In this document: one piece after another, positions 39,808 to 47,154 of the stretch | Numbering within the stretch: position 1 is the stretch's first letter | Layout of the letters: each line of letters begins with the position of its first letter | IMG/VR virus record: IMGVR_UViG_3300047476_000418 | Span: 1-51,262 of that record | DNA: 51,262 nt | Source: a virus | Reading direction: 5' to 3' (one strand) | The notes under the pieces: generated by a model | What the model was told of the DNA's origin: nothing | What the model saw: the letters and a program-made list of their open reading frames with translations, nothing else | Database searches by the model: none | Position numbers and translations under genes: made by a program

Positions 39808-40150
39808 TTCTTTTCCTATGCATCATTTGTATAACTTGAGGTGATAATCTACCACCTTCTGCTGTATTCCAACCCATATATTCAAATGGACGGAAAATCT
39901 TTTCTAATTCGTATGCTTGCTTAACATCGCATACACAAAGTCTAGTTTTAACTATATTTTCAACACCGTATTCAGCGAAAGCTAAATGCAGCGGATTATA
40001 CTGATTATACGAGTTATTAAATCTACTGCAGTGCTCTTTGAATCTTATGTCAATTAAACGAGTAGTAACACCAACGTATCCTTGAGTGAATACGTCAGTG
40101 TGTTCTTTAAGATGCAACCAGTACAGAATCGCAGTCTTATTATGCTGCAT
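39788..40150 (-). CDS. GIY-YIG-family homing endonuclease
   Basis: This encodes 120 residues. ILYWLHLKEHTDVFTQGYVGVT is a GIY-YIG variant (Y-W-L ... G-Y-V-G-V-T), followed by RFKEHC with the expected Arg, and EYGVENIVKTRL and ELEKIFRPFEYMGWNTAEGG with the catalytic Glu candidate and terminal N-x-x-x-G-G motif. The start overlaps the portal stop by 11 bases and the end overlaps the next gene by 20, with no promoter of its own. A free-standing mobile gene inserted after portal, now translationally embedded. Confidence 0.78.
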   Translation of the reverse strand: MQHNKTAILYWLHLKEHTDVFTQGYVGVTTRLIDIRFKEHCSRFNNSYNQYNPLHLAFAEYGVENIVKTRLCVCDVKQAYELEKIFRPFEYMGWNTAEGGRLSPQVIQMMHRKRNAILSR

Positions 40151-41615
40151 TCTCTAGGTTACCAGAGCTTGTATCATTACCGGAAGGTGACGTTGCAGTA
40201 CCTTCACCAGCCGTTTTAAAACCATCACCACTACGAGAGGTCATCGCTGGCATTTGATCTTGATTTGGCTCTTCATCATCAGGTAAAGCATCTACACCGA
40301 TTGACTCACGAACTCTATTGAGTACCGCACGATCAACTTCAATGACAGATGTACTAGCAAAACGCTGAACAGCTTTAGAGAATGATTCTAGGTCTTCAGA
40401 TTCTAGGTTATCGAAATCGATTTTACCCATTCTGGAAGTATCCCAACCGTTTAACTCATAAGTTTGCTTGATAAGGTCATCATTGATAGTATCACGAATC
40501 TTTCTGAGCATTGCTTCAGCAGCAGTAGCAGATAGAGAGTTTTTAACTTGACCTAGAGCGTTAGAACCACCACCGGATTGACCTAGCACTAGAATATCAG
40601 CAAACAAGGATGTTAAGATTAGATTTTTATAGTATTCTTTAATCTTAGATGTATCCATTGCTTTGCTACCGTTTAGTGATAGCAACTCTAGCTCAAACAA
40701 AGGTTGTTTTGTATCAGGATCGTGTGCTTGTGGTAGAATCAAGGCAGATTGCTGATTCAGTTGCAAGTTACGCATTACGTTTTCGTAATAAGCACGAATA
40801 GCCTTTTGATCAGGTGAAGCTTCAGAAGATAGATACTGAGGTGGGAGCTTTAGTACTGGTAGACCAGCTAAATCTTTAGCTACACCGTTTGCTTCAATCT
40901 CTTCGATTACACTTAGGAATCTCCACGCAAGGTATGCATCACGAAGCATTGATTTACCGAATGGGTCACCTTTGTGTTTACCTGCACGAAACAGCATAAT
41001 CTTACTACGAGGTAGAATTACTTCGTTATTGGTACGACTTGAATAACGGTTATAAACATCAGAAATAGATGAAAGGTTTTGTTTTACACCTTTAACTTCA
41101 TTACCGTCTTCACTAAAGATAAATTTTTCAATTGTCTCTTGATTACGAATTGGGAGCTTTTTCCAACCAATAAGACCATCATCATACTTGGAACCATTGG
41201 ATTTTAAACGTCTGCGGTAAACTTTTTCATGCACAGAAAAACCATACATATTAGCAGATAGAGCTTCTGAAATAAACTCAGACCAAGTTTGATCTGTAAG
41301 GTCTTGCATCATTTCATTAATGATTTGAGCTTGCCTTAATTCTTCAGGAGAAGCATCTTTAATCGGTTTAAAACTCCAATCAACTTTACCAATTAGATTT
41401 TCATACAATGTCAAAGCAGAGTTAATTGTGCTATGATAAGACATTTGCTTATAGGTATTTACACTATTTGGAAAGTTTAATTCTTTCTTCAATTCATCGT
41501 TAGATACACCATTGAATACATTTAAACCGAGGTATCCTGATTCACTTAATTTGAAGCGATCTGGCGTATCATCCACTGCTTTTTGTACTGAGTTATTTTG
41601 TGATTTACGTGCCAT
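40140..41615 (-). CDS. Portal protein
   Basis: This encodes 491 residues from ATG 41615 (AAAGGAGCCGTTG upstream; the preceding TTG is too close to the ribosome site). TYKQMSYHSTINSALTLYENLIGKVDW is the typical opening (quoted in part); TWSEFISEALSANMYGFSVHEKVY and KIMLFRAGKHKGDPFGKSMLRDAYLAWRF (in part) match DUF935-like and related portals; the acidic, serine-rich C-terminus is disordered. It forms the dodecameric DNA channel and anchors the terminase. It follows the terminase gene directly. Confidence 0.88.
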   Translation of the reverse strand: MARKSQNNSVQKAVDDTPDRFKLSESGYLGLNVFNGVSNDELKKELNFPNSVNTYKQMSYHSTINSALTLYENLIGKVDWSFKPIKDASPEELRQAQIINEMMQDLTDQTWSEFISEALSANMYGFSVHEKVYRRRLKSNGSKYDDGLIGWKKLPIRNQETIEKFIFSEDGNEVKGVKQNLSSISDVYNRYSSRTNNEVILPRSKIMLFRAGKHKGDPFGKSMLRDAYLAWRFLSVIEEIEANGVAKDLAGLPVLKLPPQYLSSEASPDQKAIRAYYENVMRNLQLNQQSALILPQAHDPDTKQPLFELELLSLNGSKAMDTSKIKEYYKNLILTSLFADILVLGQSGGGSNALGQVKNSLSATAAEAMLRKIRDTINDDLIKQTYELNGWDTSRMGKIDFDNLESEDLESFSKAVQRFASTSVIEVDRAVLNRVRESIGVDALPDDEEPNQDQMPAMTSRSGDGFKTAGEGTATSPSGNDTSSGNLENAA

Positions 41616-41630
41616 CAACGGCTCCTTTGA

Positions 41631-43100
41631 TTATGAAACTAATGAACTTTGAAATGTAGGAATGTTGGAACCTGTAATGCTTCCATCGAATGGGTTACTA
41701 CCTGTAAAATCTGGTAGTGAAAAAACTGGTAACTGAGTATCTTTATTTAATAAAAGCATTGCATCTGAACAGCAGTCAACTTGATCATCTTTCTTCTTTG
41801 GATCACCATCGAAAACTTCAAGTTCATCAAAGAAATCTTTATTCCAGTTTGCTTTAACTACGTTTACGAAGCCAGCTTGTGCTATACTTGAAAATGGAGC
41901 AAAACGAGTAATCTTAGATTTTACAGGCTTTGTAAGCTTTACGCTAAAACCCATTTCAGCTAACTTGCGCTGTAAATCTTTAGCGTAAGCGCCAGCGGCT
42001 GCAGCAGGGTCCAACGGAATACTGATAATTACGTCTTGACCATCGTGAATAGCCGTTTCAAACACCAGCTTTTCAACCTCGTGTACTCTATCTCTAATGG
42101 ATACTACGTCTTCTACTGTATAAAGATTGTTAGGGTCTTTAGATACCAATACACCACGAGTCCAGTCAGGATTAGGATATTGTTCTGAAGGTTTACTAAA
42201 TGCAAAGTCCCAAGCTCTAATTCTTTTTCTAGCTCTTCCATTTGCATGATCGACTAGACCAACCCATTCACGTTTGAACAGACCAGCAGACTCTTGACGA
42301 GCAAACCATGAACCATCTAGCAGTCTTTCTTTCTCTACACGAGGAAGTGACATTAATCGGCTGATATAATCGGGTTGTGCTTTGAGCAATGGAGGGTTGT
42401 CACGACAGGTAGCACCAATGAAAGTAAAGGATGAAATACCAGATTCATCACCTTTGCCATGTGCAAGTTCTGCAGCTTCTAATGTATCGTACCAAAGCAT
42501 TGTATTACCTTGACGGAAGAAGTAACGCTGATGACCTGTTTTTTCTGGTAGAGGAATACCTGTATTTGGATCAAGATAATAGTCTTCAATCCACGATCTT
42601 AAGAAAGAATTGTAATCAGGGTTAGTCATCATAAACATCTGTGGTTTATAATCGACATAAGCGTTACGCATACGAGATAAGAGGTACACTACCATCTCTT
42701 CTTCAAAGTCGGTTGCTTCATCGAAAATAACCAATGAATATTGACCACCTTTGTGATCATACATGTTACTTGCGTGTTGCATGTGACTGAATTTTAGTAA
42801 CGCTCCATTTGGAAATACTAACTCAAGTTCTCTTGACCTGATTCTTAGATTAGGATAAATGCTTGTGTATAAATGCACTGCTTCATGCCAGATTGAACCG
42901 GGAGCAGTAAGCATCTTAGAAGTTCTACGAAAGATTACACCAGTTGCTCTAGGGTGTTGCATGAACTTCAAAGCAATTAGCAAGGATGTGTATGTTTTAC
43001 CAGAACCAGCAGCACCACCCGCTAATGTAATAGTTGCTGCACTATTTAAGAACATCTCTTGCTTCTTAGAAGCCGGTGCTATTGTAATTTGTTCTGCCAT
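41631..43100 (-). CDS. Terminase large subunit
   Basis: This encodes 489 residues from ATG 43100 (AAGGATAAT before it), a packaging ATPase/nuclease. The Walker A motif GGAAGSGKT is at 28-36, Walker B LVIFDEA at ~123-129, and an SMMTNPD-like coupling motif (FMMTNPDYNSF) follows. The C-terminal nuclease has RIRAWDFAFSK (first Asp) and later KKDDQVDCCSDAML with the conserved D-x-x-D. It cuts concatemeric DNA and drives it into the prohead through the portal. It lies after the small subunit gene. Confidence 0.94.
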   Translation of the reverse strand: MAEQITIAPASKKQEMFLNSAATITLAGGAAGSGKTYTSLLIALKFMQHPRATGVIFRRTSKMLTAPGSIWHEAVHLYTSIYPNLRIRSRELELVFPNGALLKFSHMQHASNMYDHKGGQYSLVIFDEATDFEEEMVVYLLSRMRNAYVDYKPQMFMMTNPDYNSFLRSWIEDYYLDPNTGIPLPEKTGHQRYFFRQGNTMLWYDTLEAAELAHGKGDESGISSFTFIGATCRDNPPLLKAQPDYISRLMSLPRVEKERLLDGSWFARQESAGLFKREWVGLVDHANGRARKRIRAWDFAFSKPSEQYPNPDWTRGVLVSKDPNNLYTVEDVVSIRDRVHEVEKLVFETAIHDGQDVIISIPLDPAAAAGAYAKDLQRKLAEMGFSVKLTKPVKSKITRFAPFSSIAQAGFVNVVKANWNKDFFDELEVFDGDPKKKDDQVDCCSDAMLLLNKDTQLPVFSLPDFTGSNPFDGSITGSNIPTFQSSLVS

Positions 43101-43110
43101 ATTATCCTTA

Positions 43111-43455
43111 TTATTCTTCGTTAACAACCTTTAGGCTGAAAACGGCTGCATTATTTTGTTGTACTTCTACGCCAGCTTCTTCAGCTTGCTCTTCACCATC
43201 ATACATATCTAGAGTTAATCTACGATAGTTATCTAGAAGAATGGTTGCAGCTTTCAATTGATTTTGGTGACTAGCCTCTTCATTCTTCATGATGTTAGCA
43301 GCTTGCATAATAGCTTCAGCTACGTGAGGTTTGATCTTGCGTAGGAGCATGACAAGTTCACGCTCTTTTAATTCACGGTTAGTTGGTTTATCAAAGATTG
43401 ATTCTTTCCTTGGTCTACCATTTGGATTACCGCTTGAACCTTTTTTGAATGTCAT
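43111..43455 (-). CDS. Terminase small subunit-like protein
   Basis: This encodes 114 residues. The N-terminus FKKGSSGNPNGRPRKES matches the DUF5681-type motif F-x-K-G-x-S-G-N-P-x-G-R-P; the rest is helical (ELVMLLRKIKPHVAEAIMQAANIMKNEE). Position directly before the large terminase and this motif support a DNA-recognition role in packaging. A ribosome site (AAGGACTTAAC) and a 220-bp structured gap precede it; the gap is the natural place for a cos or pac site. Confidence 0.78.
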   Translation of the reverse strand: MTFKKGSSGNPNGRPRKESIFDKPTNRELKERELVMLLRKIKPHVAEAIMQAANIMKNEEASHQNQLKAATILLDNYRRLTLDMYDGEEQAEEAGVEVQQNNAAVFSLKVVNEE

Positions 43456-43675
43456 GTTAAGTCCTTATGTGTTAGTCCCGCTTACGATTGCGGGGTAGCC
43501 TTTTCGTATCTACCGCAGATGAATACGCTGTATCCTTTGTATAAGTACTTGGCAATACTTACCTGAAGCATCTAACTTCATGTTACCACGCAACAGATTC
43601 GTGGGACGCCTTCTACATAAGTAGATAACCGTTACGTCAACGGACCCAAGGTAGGTGTTTTTACTATCTAATAAA
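43456..43675 (-). other. Structured noncoding gap upstream of the terminase genes
   Basis: This stretch of 220 bp has no ORF but several inverted repeats: CCCGC/GCGGG (near 43477-43494), CCACG/CGTGG (near 43596-43616), CCGTT/AACGG (near 43632-43646) and TAAGTA/TACTTA (near 43541-43560). The first 12 bases (TTAGTCCCGCTTA) also occur at 595-607 near the tRNA-Arg. Its place just before the terminase small subunit suggests a packaging site or an mRNA leader. Confidence 0.5.
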
Positions 43676-43942
43676 TTAAATAGGATTATTTTTTAAGTAT
43701 TCTTTCCAATCTAGCTGTATTGCTTCAAGTTCTTTTGGACTTTTTAATTGTTCACCATCGGGTGTTGTCCAAATCTCAGAACCATCTTCTTGAACAGTTA
43801 CTACTGAATAAAAATTCTCAGAAGAGTATGATTTATAAAAAGAAAGTGCAGTATTTAAAATACTAGAATTTCTTTCATCTACTGATGTAGCAAAAGAATA
43901 CAGACCCGTCATTGGATTAAAAATTGCATATTTAATTGTCAT
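43676..43942 (-). CDS. Hypothetical 88-residue protein
   Basis: The product (KYAIFNPMTGLYSFATSVDERNSSILNTALSFYKSYS...VVTVQEDGSEIWTTPDGEQL) looks like a small beta-rich phage protein, with AGGTTTTAT upstream as a weak ribosome site. It starts 13 bases after the adhesin-like gene's stop. Such small genes next to fibre genes are often chaperones or adaptors, but no motif proves it. It ends before the structured terminase leader. Function unknown. Confidence 0.62.
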   Translation of the reverse strand: MTIKYAIFNPMTGLYSFATSVDERNSSILNTALSFYKSYSSENFYSVVTVQEDGSEIWTTPDGEQLKSPKELEAIQLDWKEYLKNNPI

Positions 43943-43955
43943 ATAAAACCTCTAT

Positions 43956-44963
43956 TTAAGAAACAGCACCATATGTTGTACCTGATCCATTTCGCACAGC
44001 GGAATAACCATTTAGATTTATAGCTTTACCACCAGCACCACCAGCAAAAGAGCCGAGATTAGAGTTCCCTCTTCCACCTGCTGCACCCCATCCGCCGCCT
44101 CCGCCGCCGCCAGCGGCTTGACCCGCATATGCACCATTCGCACCTGCACTTCCAGCACCTCCACCAGCACCACCAGCAGCCTGCTTTTGTACGTTTACAG
44201 GACCGGCACCGGCACATCCTCCACCGCCACCAGCACCGCCACCGCCACCAGTTCTATAGAAACCACCGGGTACTGAAGGTGGAAGAGAACCATTACTACC
44301 ACCTCCACCTGTTCCCGGAAAAATTCGACCTCCACCACCACCACCATATGTTGAACTATTAGCTACCGTGTTTGCTGTACCAGCACCTGCTGAACCAATT
44401 GCGCCTCCTGCTAATAAGGCAGGGAAACTACCTCTACCACCACCAGCACCACCGCCACCAACGCTGCCGCCAGCACCACCGCCGCCGCCAATATATGAAT
44501 TATTTGTAATAGTACAATTGGAGTTAAGAGAAATTGCTGGACCACCTGCTGAACCCGCAACTTCAACAGAAGTAGAAGAAGCATTGCCACCTCTACCCAT
44601 AATAAAACCATTATTAACAATTGTCAAACCACCGGGGAAAGAACCTGTTGTTAAACCAGCAACTGCTGTACTATCAGACCAAATATAAACGCCAGATGCA
44701 ATTGTAATTGTTGCATTGGATGAACCGTTCCAACCGTTGCTTGTAGCCCAAGTAGCTAGATTTAGTTGCTGTTGGTTTGTAGTAATAGTTGCAGCAAAAG
44801 CATTAGCTTTACCATAACCTTGTGACATTGAAATAGCACCGCTTGCTACTCCGAATAAATTACGTACTGCTGTTTCACCTAAACTAATGTTAGCTGTAGA
44901 TGATCTACCGAGTTCAGTATTTACTTGAGATAATGAAATCGTTCCACTCGATGGTAATGGCAT
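43956..44963 (-). CDS. Glycine-rich adhesin-like fibre tip protein
   Basis: This encodes 335 residues. The N-terminus MPLPSSGTISLSQVNTELG...ISLGETAVRNLFG is a common phage tail-fibre/tail-protein attachment motif. Residues ~185-310 are extremely glycine-rich (GGGGGAGG, GGGGGRIFPGTGGGG and similar runs) with short variable inserts. This recalls gp38 adhesins of T2-like phages, whose poly-glycine II helices present receptor-binding loops. It probably recognises the host surface. AAGGAAAATAAT precedes the start. High GC of the glycine codons makes a local composition peak. Confidence 0.8.
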   Translation of the reverse strand: MPLPSSGTISLSQVNTELGRSSTANISLGETAVRNLFGVASGAISMSQGYGKANAFAATITTNQQQLNLATWATSNGWNGSSNATITIASGVYIWSDSTAVAGLTTGSFPGGLTIVNNGFIMGRGGNASSTSVEVAGSAGGPAISLNSNCTITNNSYIGGGGGAGGSVGGGGAGGGRGSFPALLAGGAIGSAGAGTANTVANSSTYGGGGGGRIFPGTGGGGSNGSLPPSVPGGFYRTGGGGGAGGGGGCAGAGPVNVQKQAAGGAGGGAGSAGANGAYAGQAAGGGGGGGWGAAGGRGNSNLGSFAGGAGGKAINLNGYSAVRNGSGTTYGAVS

Positions 44964-44964
44964 A

Positions 44965-45249
44965 TTATTTTCCTTTTGCTACATCTGCATTAAAATCTCT
45001 GATAAAATTATAAGTTGCATGGCAGATAAACTCTGAACTTGTAACAACTGATTTATCTTCTGGAGACTTTAATATTTTGTAACTTACATTTAATTTATTT
45101 TCAAACATTGAAGTGACTACTGCACTAGATTCGATATCAAAAACTAACCCTTTGTGTTTTCCAGTTAGAATTTTAATTTGTGGATTAGCATAATGACCAT
45201 ATGGAAAAGAATATTTATAATCTTTATTTTTTTCTAAGAATGCAATCAA
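44965..45249 (-). CDS. Hypothetical protein upstream of the adhesin-like gene
   Basis: This encodes 94 residues. A TTG start at 45249 is proposed because AAGGAG lies 6 bases before it and no ATG follows at suitable distance. The text KDYKYSFPYGHYANPQIKILTGKHKGLVFDIESSAVVTS is beta-rich with no known motif. It ends 1 base before the adhesin-like gene, so the two are likely co-expressed. A role in fibre assembly is possible by position only. Confidence 0.6.
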   Translation of the reverse strand: MIAFLEKNKDYKYSFPYGHYANPQIKILTGKHKGLVFDIESSAVVTSMFENKLNVSYKILKSPEDKSVVTSSEFICHATYNFIRDFNADVAKGK

Positions 45250-45373
45250 GATGAACTCCTTATATTGTTTGGTATGATTTATATCTTCATAAAGATATGC
45301 GTTTTAACTTATAGCGTAGGTCGCATCCCCTGCTACTTCCCGTAATAGCCGAAGCTACTCCCGAACGGTTCTT

Positions 45374-45458
45374 TGGTGGAGCAGGTAGGGATCGAACCTA
45401 CTGTGACCTGAGTCGGAGGATTTACAATCCCCTGCCATACCATTACGGCGGCTACTCC
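45374..45458 (-). tRNA. tRNA-Tyr (anticodon GTA)
   Basis: It is an 85-nt class II tRNA: acceptor GGAGTAG/CTGCTCC, D-stem GCC/GGC, anticodon loop TTGTAAA (GTA), 13-nt variable arm, T-arm GTAGG-TTCGATC-CCTAC, discriminator A, encoded CCA. It is the last tRNA of the cluster in transcription order. Confidence 0.93.
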
Positions 45459-45465
45459 TAAATTC

Positions 45466-45801
45466 TTAATAAAACTTCTGAACAAAACCTTTTAATAGTC
45501 TGTTGTCAAAAGCGTGTTGCATATTTTCTCTATGACTCACAATTTCCAGATTCGATAAACAATTATTAGATTTATTACCATCAATATGATTTATGTCTAA
45601 ATTTTCTGTATATCCTAAATAAGTTTCAGCAACTAATCTATGCACATAGTGTTGTTTTCGTTTTCTATTCTCAGACATTAGTTTTACAGCAAAATAACCA
45701 TTTCCATTATTGTATTCACACATAAATGTATTACGGAAAGTATCAAAAACTTTTCCATCTTTAGTTACTTTGTATCTTTTATTACTTGGTAATTCTTTCA
45801 T
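45466..45801 (-). CDS. HNH homing endonuclease inside the tRNA cluster
   Basis: This encodes 111 residues from ATG 45801, where GGAGAAACAA precedes; an ATG 12 bases earlier lacks a ribosome site. It has an N-terminal NUMOD4-like part (KRYKVTKDGKVFDTF...NGYFAVKL) and the HNH core VHRLVAETYLGY...DINHIDGNKSNNCLSNLEIVSHRENMQHAF (in part), with H, N and the final N/H expected for nicking or cutting. It sits between tRNA-Tyr and a degenerate tRNA, 7 bases from tRNA-Tyr, a typical landing site for free-standing homing genes. Confidence 0.85.
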   Translation of the reverse strand: MKELPSNKRYKVTKDGKVFDTFRNTFMCEYNNGNGYFAVKLMSENRKRKQHYVHRLVAETYLGYTENLDINHIDGNKSNNCLSNLEIVSHRENMQHAFDNRLLKGFVQKFY

Positions 45802-45886
45802 TTGTTTCTCCATCAGGAAACATCACTATTAGAGATAGACAGGATGGTGATGAATCATCTTTTCGGGAGCAAACCTAGTCTAAATT

Positions 45887-45960
45887 TGGAAGCGGGTACT
45901 GGATTCGAACCAGTGATGCTACGAGCATATGAAACTGCAGTGGTGACCACCCTACCCGCT
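45887..45960 (-). tRNA. Degenerate or atypical tRNA (anticodon uncertain)
   Basis: A perfect 7-bp acceptor (AGCGGGT/ACCCGCT), T-arm ACTGG-TTCGAAT-CCAGT, discriminator T and encoded CCA are present, so the 3' half is tRNA-like. Only 39 nt lie between acceptor and T-arm; no normal D-arm can be drawn, since that region is a tight GTGG-T-CACC palindrome, and the anticodon arm has only a GCA/TGC stem with an 8-nt loop GTTTCATA. A variable-arm-like hairpin ATGCT-CGT-AGCAT follows. It may be a decayed tRNA, perhaps damaged by the neighbouring HNH gene's arrival, or an unusual functional one. Confidence 0.5.
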
Positions 45961-45969
45961 ATTGATCTT

Positions 45970-46045
45970 TGGTATACCCCCTAGGAATCGAACCTAGAAC
46001 CTACGGATTTGGAATCCGTTGCTCTGCCAGTTGAGCTAGAGATAT
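45970..46045 (-). tRNA. tRNA-Trp (anticodon CCA)
   Basis: It is a 76-nt cloverleaf: acceptor ATATCTC/GGGGTAT with several T-G pairs, D-stem GCTC/GAGC, anticodon arm ACGGA-TTCCAAA-TCCGT (CCA), T-arm CTAGG-TTCGATT-CCTAG, discriminator A, encoded CCA. Confidence 0.93.
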
Positions 46046-46052
46046 AAATTAT

Positions 46053-46128
46053 TGGTCACCCTAGTAGGATTTGAACCTACGCCTCCTGACCCCAAATCAG
46101 GAACGCTACCAGACTACGCTATAGGGAG
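46053..46128 (-). tRNA. tRNA-Pro (anticodon TGG)
   Basis: It is a 76-nt cloverleaf: acceptor CTCCCTA/TAGGGTG with a T-T mismatch at the second pair, anticodon arm CCTGA-TTTGGGG-TCAGG (TGG), T-arm GTAGG-TTCAAAT-CCTAC, discriminator A, encoded CCA. It would serve the CCA and other proline codons that are frequent in the collagen-like fibre. Confidence 0.9.
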
Positions 46129-46228
46129 ATTCTTTATAAACTTATATTGGTGTTTTGAGGTACTTAAACTAGGCACACTTATTCAGGATGCCACGGACTT
46201 CCCGGTCCTGATCTTCAATATAATTTAT

Positions 46229-46318
46229 TGGCAGAAGTAACAGGATTCGAACCTGTGGGCAGCTTTCGCCACCGATGGTTTAGCAAACCATTGCCATAAG
46301 CCACTCGACCATACTTCT
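46229..46318 (-). tRNA. tRNA-Ser (anticodon GCT)
   Basis: It is a 90-nt class II tRNA: acceptor AGAAGTA/TACTTCT, anticodon arm ATGGT-TTGCTAA-ACCAT (GCT), long variable arm, T-arm ACAGG-TTCGAAT-CCTGT, discriminator G, encoded CCA. Confidence 0.94.
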
Positions 46319-46322
46319 AAAT

Positions 46323-46398
46323 TGGCTCCATTGGAAGGGCTTGAACCTCCGACCCAACACTTAACAGGCGTTTGCTCTACCGACTGAGCTACAATGGA
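46323..46398 (-). tRNA. tRNA-Asn (anticodon GTT)
   Basis: It is a 76-nt cloverleaf: acceptor TCCATTG/CAATGGA, D-stem GCTC/GAGC, anticodon arm AACGC-CTGTTAA-GTGTT (GTT), T-arm GGAGG-TTCAAGC-CCTTC, discriminator G, encoded CCA. Confidence 0.94.
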
Positions 46399-46450
46399 AT
46401 ATTTCTTAATTTTTCATGTATTTCTCTATTTGCGGAATACACGTTTATAC

Positions 46451-46526
46451 TGGAGTCCCCATCGGGATTCGAACCCGACTTGTCTGCGTGAAAGGCAGAT
46501 GTTCTAACCTACTAAACTACAGGGAC
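46451..46526 (-). tRNA. tRNA-Glu (anticodon TTC)
   Basis: It is a 76-nt cloverleaf: acceptor GTCCCTG/TGGGGAC, anticodon arm TCTGC-CTTTCAC-GCAGA (TTC), T-arm TCGGG-TTCGAAT-CCCGA, discriminator T, encoded CCA. Confidence 0.94.
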
Positions 46527-46534
46527 AAGTAAAT

Positions 46535-46610
46535 TGGTGCTGAAAGTAGGACTCGAACCCACCACCTACGGAGTACAAAACCGTTGCTCTACCAGATGAG
46601 CTATTTCAGC
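46535..46610 (-). tRNA. tRNA-Thr (anticodon TGT)
   Basis: It is a 76-nt cloverleaf: acceptor GCTGAAA/TTTCAGC, D-stem GCTC/GAGC, anticodon loop TTTGTAC (TGT) on a stem with one inner T-T mismatch, T-arm GTGGG-TTCGAGT-CCTAC, discriminator A, encoded CCA. It is the first tRNA after the cluster promoter. Confidence 0.92.
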
Positions 46611-46619
46611 GAATAAGCT

Positions 46620-46648
46620 ATTGTAACAGCACTTTGAACTTCTGTCAA
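46620..46648 (-). promoter_or_regulatory. Sigma-70 promoter for the tRNA cluster
   Basis: On the minus strand TTGACA (complement of 46643-46648), 17-bp spacer, TACAAT (complement of 46620-46625). The predicted start falls only a few bases before the tRNA-Thr 5' end, as in dedicated tRNA operons. Confidence 0.85.
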
Positions 46649-46655
46649 GAGCTTT

Positions 46656-46865
46656 TCAGATAGAATCTCTACAGTCCATCTCAGGATCATTATGTTCATC
46701 ATAAAATACAGGACTTGTCTTACCTGAAGGATTTCTTAGAAGTTCTACGTCAACTTGTACTTCTGAATCTAAATCCAAGAAAGCACGATCTAAGCAATCT
46801 TCGCATTCAGCAGTTTTGTTGAAAGCGTTTTGCTTAAAGTAACGATTACATGTAATGCAGTTCAT
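46656..46865 (-). CDS. Small CxxC zinc-finger-like protein
   Basis: This 69-residue protein has MNCITCNRYFKQNAF...AECEDCLDRAF, a C-x-x-C ... C-x-x-C pair expected to bind one zinc, and an acidic C-terminal half (LDLDSEVQVDVELLRNP). The ribosome site is weak. It is the only gene after a promoter-driven 250-nt noncoding leader and ends 8 bases before the tRNA promoter. Similar two-CxxC proteins occur near tRNA clusters in other large phages as hypotheticals. Function unknown. Confidence 0.68.
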   Translation of the reverse strand: MNCITCNRYFKQNAFNKTAECEDCLDRAFLDLDSEVQVDVELLRNPSGKTSPVFYDEHNDPEMDCRDSI

Positions 46866-47111
46866 TTGTTGTATTATTCTTTTTGTTAACCATTATGGAC
46901 AATTCACTGTAGTTTGTCTACAATGAGAAATAGTTGCTGGTTACTTATCCAGCTTGTACTGAAATAGCTATGACTGAAAGGAGTTTAAAGATACATAGCC
47001 GAACGTACAAAGATTTGTATCAATGCAGGGTTAAAGCATTTAATGACTTGAGCAGGTTTGCACCTCTTAATAGTGCAATTTACAAAAGTCTACAGATTTA
47101 ATTTACACAGA
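46866..47111 (-). ncRNA. Candidate structured noncoding RNA or long leader
   Basis: No ORF lies between the promoter at 47118-47146 and the gene ending upstream of 46865. On the minus strand the transcript contains at least five hairpins: TTGCAC/GTGCAA, TACAAA/TTTGTA, GGCTATG/CATAGC, GCTGG/CCAGC and CATTGTAG/CTACAGTG. Such density in AT-rich DNA is above what its neighbours show. It may be a cis-regulatory leader of the zinc-finger gene or an independent RNA. Confidence 0.5.
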
Positions 47112-47117
47112 TGCTTG

Positions 47118-47146
47118 ATTATAACACATAAAATCAGTAATTTCAA
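47118..47146 (-). promoter_or_regulatory. Sigma-70 promoter for the structured leader
   Basis: On the minus strand TTGAAA (complement of 47141-47146), 17-bp spacer, TATAAT (complement of 47118-47123). Its start near 47111 is about 245 bases before the nearest start codon. Confidence 0.82.
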
Positions 47147-47154
47147 GCGTAATA

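Noticed and set aside
46152-46222. Possible extra tRNA between tRNA-Pro and tRNA-Ser
   Set aside because: The minus strand ends in ACACCA and contains TCAGGA/TCCTGA pairing, but no acceptable T-arm, no U before any candidate anticodon and a poor acceptor stem. It may be a tRNA relic but cannot be called.
46052-46240. Plus-strand ORF of 62 residues starting MVTLVGFEPTPPDP
   Set aside because: It is the reverse reading of tRNA-Pro and neighbouring tRNA sequence; VGFEPT-type openings are a well-known artefact of tRNA T-arms. The same applies to the plus-strand ORF at 45802-45984.
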